Assembly (NCBI GenBank): GCA_039720395.1 | Contig: CM077831.1 | Location: 32,709,067 to 32,773,066 of the forward strand | DNA length: 64,000 bases | Origin: Liquidambar formosana | Taxonomy: Eukaryota; Streptophyta; Magnoliopsida; Saxifragales; Altingiaceae | Direction: 5' to 3' | Notes under the pieces: model-generated | The model's input: only the letters and a program-made list of their open reading frames with translations | The model's database searches: none | Told to the model about the DNA's origin: nothing | Part shown: one piece after another, positions 57,756 to 64,000 of the stretch | Layout of the letters: every line of letters starts with the position of its first letter | Position numbering within the stretch: the first letter of the stretch is position 1 | Program-made: the position numbers and the translations under genes

Positions 57756-60700
57756 ATGAAGAAATCAGGAGCAGAGAAGAAGAGGGTTCGGCGATCCTCA
57801 GGCGCCATACAAAACGGCAACAGAGATTCCAACAGCGACACCCCACCTAGGGTTTGTCATTCTCTCTCCCTTCAATTCCATCACACTCTTTTCTCTGATT
57901 TAGGGTTTCTCTTCACACACACATCTATGTTTGCACAATTGCATGTACAGTGGTATGAGATCTTCACGAATCGTGTTTGTTTAAGAATTGCTAGTTAGGC
58001 CTTGCCGATCTCTGCCGAGATGTCTAGTTCGATTGTGGTTGGTGATGGCATCTGTGGCTAAATGTGAACGCTTTTCTAAGGTTATCATTGTCGGTTGTCG
58101 TGCTCGTTTAAACGTCGTAACCATGGAAACAGTATAATGAACAATCTCACTTATGTAAATACACCCTTTTGATTGTGATTACCTTGTAATGAGTAACCTC
58201 ATATATGTGTATGTATGTTTTGATATTTTAAACAACCGAAAAGGTTGATTGCATGAGAAATATCGATATATTTCGGAAATCCTTGTTTTAAATTTTATGG
58301 TTTAGCATGCATTTTATAGGCACTAAAGTAGAATTTTCATCGGTAATGAAGTATAATTTTGATGGTTACCATCCTTCTGGGTGCAAATTGATGGCAAAAG
58401 TAAATTACGAAAAAAAAAAAAATTTGAAGAGGGGTCTAGGCCCGTGTGTGCATGAAGAACCAATAGAAACAAACTGAACAAAGAGTCATCTTGTCCAAAA
58501 TTTGACGGAAGTGATCTTAAACAAATACACTGCAAACAATGGTTTAAGAAGGATCTTTTTGAACTTTAACGAAATAGTTTTTTCTTTCAAGAATTTAATG
58601 TCTCTTTATTTGAGATGTAGAGGCGTTGTCCTCGGTTCTCCAATCAAAGCTACATAGTCTACTACTAGCCTTAAGATACCATTTGGTGAGAATAAAAAAC
58701 AAGCGTCCCAGATCTGGGTAAGATCCAGTGCAACCCAAAAAGGGTATTTAGGAGGTTTGAACCTTTTAGCTTTCAGGGAATTGGATAATGCTAAAAATAA
58801 ATAAATAAATAAAAATGGTTCATAGATCTTACATCTTCTTTCTAGTTTCCATATTACACAGCAGTTCAAAAACAGCCAGTTCTTACATATCTAACGATCC
58901 ACTGTAAGACCTTTTTTATTTTATTTTATTTTATTTTTAAAACGTTTTTTACTGAGTAGATGATCGCTGTCCAAGCAATAAAAGGCGGCCTTAGAGGTAG
59001 CCAAAGTTTGCTGCAGAAGCGTTGGAGGATTGTGATTACCTCTCTGGAGCCTCCTTGCTTAGTTTTCTCCATGTGCTTTTTTGAACCGACACAACTCCTC
59101 AAAGAACTCTAAAAATTTAATTCCCAATTGTGAAGGGGTCTTTCAAATTGGGTACTCCAATGGCTTTCCCCAATACACAATGATGTGTGCCACCTTAGCT
59201 TATTTTTTCATCCCAATTATAAATATTTGGAAAGAGAACCTGGAAAGACACATTCATTCACCAACAATCGTCTGAAAAGAAGGCTTTACTACTATGCCTC
59301 ACCATAGAAGCAATGCCTCCTCACCATGGGACCCCCTCACCCCAATTACTACTCAGATAACTATACTTTACAATAAAAGTGTGATCCATAAGGCCTCCCT
59401 ATTGTAGCAAAGTATAAAGGCCACTTTTTTGCTGACGCTTGATTCATAGGCATAAAGGTCTAATTTTAAAATCTCCATTTGTAGAAGTAGAGCATTCCAT
59501 GTGACCATTCCCTAAATGATACTTGAACTCATCTCCTGGCTCTTTCCTCTAGAAGTCTTGTTGTGATGTTTGTGATGTACTTGTCACTAGCAAAGCAATC
59601 TTGAAGATTTATATGAAAAATTGGGGTGTGTGGTTGGACAGAAATGGAGAATTTTCCAAGAAAAGGGGAGGATGTGGGTGCTTTGTGGGATAAAGTTCAT
59701 TTGCTAGCATCTTTGTGGATGTGGGTGGGTGAGCACTTTGAGGGGCTTACTTTGGGGTAGTGTTGTTTTGAAGTCTTTTCTCAGGAAATGCCTTTGTAAC
59801 GAGACTGCATTTATATTTTTCATACTAGTTCCTTTTTAAGTACTTTTGCTGCCTGCTAGCATTCTGTGCATCTCAATTTGTTATTTATTATTACCAACTG
59901 TTGTTTTAACTCCTCTATTTTTCTATTTTACTTTTCTTCCTTTTGCTTGTATTTAGTGAACCTGCTGAACTTGTTGGGAAGGATTATATTCACTTATTTT
60001 ATTATTTATTTATTTTTTATGTACCTAAATTTTAGAAACAAGCTGCCAAGAAGGACGTGTTTCAGTTGTTTGCTGAGAAGGTAAGAGACCATAAGGATTT
60101 GGTATCCAGGTGGGCTGTCTTACAGGAGACCCGTGTGGAGTATTTTAGAGGGAAGGATTTTGTTAGCTTTTTGAAAAATCATCAAGAGCTTAAAGAAATA
60201 CTGGAATCGGATAGGAATCTAGAAATAGAAGACATTGGCAATACTTTGTTGAGAAAGAATCTTTTAGTGCGCTGTGATCGTGTTGTGAAAACTTTTCGGC
60301 CTGGGAAGAAAAAGTTGTCTACCTGGCCAGCACATTTAGAGATCTTTCCTGTAAGTCACTTTTAACTTTCACTTAAGCTTTTTATTTCGATGGTTTTTGT
60401 GTGTAATTTATTGCTTCTTCACTTGGGCCTCTGAACCACATGAATGTCTGATTTTAATACTCACATTAATGGTTGCACCATATATATTTGTTTTCACTGC
60501 ATATATGCATTAGAAAGGAACAATAATGGTACTTTAATTTTTTCTATTTGGGATCAGCACAGCCAAGTTGTGTATGGTTTTATAGCATCCATTTTTAATT
60601 TTGTTGTAGCCTTTCCATTTTACTAATTTTCTATATTTTTAATTACCTTTTTCCAAATAAAGTCTACAAAGTATTATCTTCTATCAACAAATTATCAAGC

Positions 60701-62561
60701 TACTATTATATTTCTAATACTCTAAATACATATACAGAAAATGTTTAGACTGGACATTTGTATTTAAAACTTTCTGAGTTTTGCAATTATGATTATGTAT
60801 GTCTAATTTTGAATTCTGACTTTGCTAGCCTTATGCTATAGATCCTCAATCTACGTTTCGTATATTTTTCAGTTCCTCTAGGAAGTCAGGAACATGTTTT
60901 TCTAAATGTCAGTGTGGGTCATTTTAATTAAATTTTACTTATTCTCCTTGTTGACTCTGTTTTGCAGGACCAAGTATTTTCTGAAAATGATGCCTTTTTT
61001 GCATGGACATTTGTAAAAAGGCGGCCACTGTGGCAGACACTTCTCTCCTTTTTTTGGCCTGTGTTGACGCTAGCGATTTGCTTGTTTCCTGTATATCCCC
61101 ATCGGTGCAAACTACTAATACTCTACTCATGTGCGGGGGTTCTTCTACTTATACTCTGCCTGCTTACAGGTAAGTCTTGGAGTGCTTATTATTTGTTCTT
61201 GTTATGTTTATTCTTCTTAAACATGGAGTGCTCATTATTTGTTCGTATTATGTTTACTATTTTCTATGTACCTCATATCCTTCTTTAAACATTGTTACTC
61301 AGTTATGGGTATTGGTGCCAATCATGAAAGAAGTACCAGGCAACCCATGTAACAAGGCGGGCACCCCTATTATTGCATTTATTGCTTTAGACTCACCAAA
61401 AATTATGCACTGTATGATTTTTGTGCACCAACGTGCATATTGACACCTTTGTCAGTGTTCAACATGGATATCTGTAGATATATGGGTTGCTGATTCTGAT
61501 TCTCTCTCTCTCTCTCTGTCTCCCCTATGTGTGTGCATTTCCTCTTCTCTTTGAGGAAATATTTTCTTTCTCATTCTCTTTATTTGTGATAAAGTTTTCT
61601 TTGTCTTTTTCTTTTTTATTTTTGTTTTTTGTTTTTTTTGTTTTTTTTGGGGGGGGGGGGGGTGTTGCAAGGAGCTAGAATTATTGCTTCATTTTTAGTG
61701 GGCTTGTTGACATTCATTTTTTACTTGCAGTGAGAGCCACAATATTTGGTGCTATATGGATCCTTTTTGGAAAGCGTGTTTGGTTTTTCCCCAACATTCT
61801 TGCAGAGGAAGCGACCCTGCGAGAATTGTTCCGTTTTTGGCCCAAGAAAGATGAGGAGGAGCGACCAAAGTGGACAGCAAGGCTTTTCTTCTCTGTGGTG
61901 GCTGTGTTGGTCATATTGCTGCTGAGGCACCATGCTCCTGATGAGGCTGCTAGAGCCAGGTCAGTCCCAGATCTACTCTTGTTAAACCCATTTTTTGGTC
62001 AGTTGGCAAAGCTGATGTCCTGCCTTGTCTATTTGCACAAGGGCGAGATAACCCAACTGTCTTGGGAACAATATGATCGGAAAATTTTGAATTTGAGTAC
62101 TGATGTCCACTTCTAGATGTAGAATCATTTGATCATGGTGGGGTCTCTCAAGTGAGGCTCATTCATTCTATTGAACATCTAAAAAAATTATGGAGATTTT
62201 TCTTTTTCCTGCATAGAATGACCTGCCTTCATGTAATCACAAATTTTTGCCATGCATTGGTCTCAAGTAGCAACTTTAATCTTTCAGGTATCAGAAGCGG
62301 GTTTCCAACATAATTGATGATGTTCTTGAGTGGTCTCCAAGATTGGCTCTGTCTGGGATGATGGAGAAGCAGCCAACTGTGGTTAATGCCACAGGGCCCA
62401 CCAACAATTATACGGATGGGACCAAAACAGACCCAGAAGAGGCTTCTTCACCTGATGGTACAGATGGAGAGATCATTGAGGAGCAGCATGAAGTTGAAGA
62501 AGTTATTGGAAACGTGGAGGATGCTGATCATCATCAACAACAACATCACGATGAAATGTGA
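57756..62561 (+). CDS. SEC62: Translocation protein SEC62, five exons, complete
   Basis: Exons are 57756-57851, 60036-60350, 60968-61169, 61731-61959 and 62288-62561. Phases fit (0, 0, 1, 2), giving 371 residues, normal for plant SEC62. The short basic exon 1 (MKKSGAEKKRVRRSSGAIQN) precedes the conserved cytosolic domain (KQAAKKDVFQLFAEKVRDHK, RVEYFRGKDFVSFLKNH, LLVRCDRVVKTFRPGKKKLS). Next come two membrane spans in exon 3 (about 158-177 and 186-204), a hydrophobic segment plus WFFPNILAEEATLRELFRFW in exon 4, and another span (about 256-270). The C-terminus is acidic and His/Gln-rich (DADHHQQQHHDEM). SEC62 works with SEC63 at the Sec61 channel in post-translational import into the ER and in ER-phagy. 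Intron 1 (2.2 kb) holds a LINE relic. Confidence 0.96.
59500..59765 (+). pseudogene. LINE 3'-end fragment in SEC62 intron 1
   Basis: The translation NWGVWLDRNG, then (after a frameshift) ENFPRKGEDVGALWDKVHLL and ASLWMWVGEHFEGLTLG with a stop, matches the extreme C-terminus of plant LINE open reading frames (WxERNxRxF...LWDRIKxLASLWA...FRGxxL). It is sense to the host gene. The short minus-strand frame at 58606-58869 may belong to the same decayed insertion, but that is not certain. Confidence 0.65.
61649..61662 (+). repeat. Poly(G) tract, 14 bases, in SEC62 intron 3
   Basis: An uninterrupted G run after T runs, about 70 bp upstream of the exon-4 acceptor. Confidence 0.9.
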
Positions 62562-63396
62562 TTGTAGATCATGCAAAATACAAGTGTCCAACAGATTACA
62601 GTCTGTTTTTTTTTTTTTTTTATTTTTTTGGTTTGTTTTTATATTTAAATTTGAGTGTAGAACTGTGTAATCAAACGAAAATAAAGCATTTGTTCTCATA
62701 TCTGTGCTCCCTTGATCGGATCCATAGAAATTGATGACGATGCTAACTTTAGGGAGGTTTATGGTCTATTAACCAGTGATCCATCTAGATGCTTTTTATC
62801 GCATGTTGGGTTTGCTTCATGCTTTAGTGGCTCCTATTTTAGCGGTTCATTGGTGTTATTGTAGAACTGGTCTGTGTGCAGATGCCTTCTATTAGCTTGA
62901 GAAGTTCAGGATCCTCGGGCTAGCGTAGGCTATAGCTTAGTTCCAGGCCCACCGTAGTTTGCACCACGCCTCCTAGTAGCTTGTTGGTATTTGTCGCTTG
63001 CAGCTATTAATATTTTCTTGGTACAGCAATTAGCTAGCTCATTTGGTGCAAATTTTGGTTATCAAATAATCTTCTGGAGTGTAAGGCATCTTAGGTTTCT
63101 CATCTTGGCAAATTTTAGCTAAATAGCTATGATTGAAAATAAATGTGATTGTGGGCTATTTTTCAAATCCTTAAAGCCCAAGTTCTGCTTGGTCACAGGA
63201 TTGATCTAAAATACTGAGACTATGCATTCCAAATTTTACACAAATGGTATGGATACATGTAAGCATCTAATTTATAAATTTATTTTTTATTTTGTAAAGA
63301 AAATTACATTTTAGAGTATTTTCTGGATGAAATTATTTTTAATCTCCTATCAATATGAAATTTAGTATACATCATCTCCATTAAAGGAATATATAA
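62562..63396 (+). other. SEC62 3' UTR and downstream spacer
   Basis: The 3' UTR includes a T run at about 62610-62625 and AATAAA at about 62682. The transcript probably ends near 62710. No gene was seen after it. Confidence 0.55.
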
Positions 63397-63962
63397 GAGC
63401 ATCACCAGTGATGTGAGCTAAAATACCTGTGCTATTGCTATTCTAGCACATGCTACAGTGCCAAATGCTATAATTTAGCAAAAGGTATTCCAATGGTGCA
63501 AATGACATAATGTGTTGTTTTTGCCATAACCTCCATTCCCTTAATTTTTTTTATAAACTATCAACTATGTACCATTTTCTAACCACAAAATTATGATGCT
63601 AACTAAATTTCCCTGTGTGCGACTTTTTTTTTTTTAAACCTAGTTATGATGCTAACTAGATTTGCCCATGTGTGACTTTTTTTTTTTTGGTAATAAGATT
63701 TCAATATTATTTTTAAAAATATTGTATTTATTTACGGGTTGTTTAGTACTAAGAAAATTTTGGAAGAGAAATATTATATTTTTCACAGTTGTTGGTGTGT
63801 TTGGTTGTTGAGAAATAAAGGAAGAGCTGACATGGCAAATATAGTAATAGCTCACCCTTATGTTATATTTGGCACAAGGATGAACTATTAGAGTAGCCCA
63901 ACTTGTGTTAAATGCTATAATATAACAATAGCACATATTATAACTCATTGCTGGAGATGCTC
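63397..63962. mobile_element. Tourist-like (PIF/Harbinger) MITE, 566 bp, TAA target duplication
   Basis: Ends GAGCATCACCAGTGATG and, inverted, GAGCATCTCCAGCAATG are flanked by TAA (63394-63396 and 63963-63965). The interior is AT-rich and contains a ~50-bp tandem duplication around 'TTATGATGCTAACTA' (about 63591 and 63643). No transposase. Confidence 0.8.
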
Positions 63963-64000
63963 TAATCTAACCATTGATTTGAAAAAATATGAATTCTACA

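Noticed and set aside
61452..61678. Lys-rich / Phe-rich frames around 61.5-61.7 kb
   Set aside because: They are translations of CT and T/G homopolymer runs inside SEC62 intron 3.

Overview
This window is nuclear DNA from a flowering plant, most likely a eudicot. The evidence is an AT-rich background, spliced genes with GT-AG introns, chloroplast-targeted proteins encoded in nuclear-type genes (ferredoxin sulfite reductase, PsbTn), a plant-specific calcium-dependent protein kinase, and spacers full of plant-type transposon relics (Stowaway-like, Tourist-like and Mutator-like MITEs, tRNA-derived SINEs, LINE fragments). I cannot name the species. I see no bacterial, viral or organellar block, no CRISPR array and no complete autonomous transposon.

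Layout. The left edge holds the first coding exon of a coiled-coil protein on the minus strand; the rest of that gene lies outside the window. About 1.6-15.2 kb is a gene-poor stretch of stacked non-autonomous elements. A C2H2 zinc-finger gene sits at 15.3-16.6 kb. A 4.8-kb spacer follows, with SINEs and, at 21.4-22.6 kb, a minisatellite-like array of about 11 units, one of them interrupted by a hairpin MITE. Then come ribosomal protein uS5 (RPS2, two exons, 23.4-25.6 kb), PsbTn (26.8-27.2 kb) and an eight-exon ferredoxin-sulfite reductase on the minus strand (28.9-33.5 kb). A long minus-strand exon of an acidic Tudor-like protein lies at 37.5-39.5 kb, and a decayed inverted copy of its middle part lies 1.9 kb from its start codon (41.4-42.3 kb). 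A CDPK on the minus strand (46.4-51.9 kb) has all eight expected coding exons but an extra base in EF-hand 2. A small two-exon putative chloroplast membrane protein (55.6-56.3 kb) and a five-exon SEC62 gene (57.8-62.6 kb) complete the set.

The genes are unrelated housekeeping and signalling genes and form no operon-like unit: cytosolic translation (uS5), photosystem II (PsbTn), plastid sulfur assimilation (SiR), calcium signalling (CDPK), ER translocation (SEC62), probable chromatin (Tudor protein) and probable transcription control (C2H2 protein). I rebuilt exon structures by hand from splice sites, phase and family knowledge. The conserved genes are firm. UTR exons, the 3' end of the Tudor gene and the start codon of the small membrane protein are not.

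I found no convincing new multi-gene system. The best leads are the CDPK frameshift, the inverted Tudor-gene fragment beside its parent, the telo-box-rich leader intron of that gene, the 95-bp minisatellite with its inserted hairpin, the 407-bp long-hairpin element with a 9-bp target duplication, and the unusual number of long poly(C)/poly(G) tracts.
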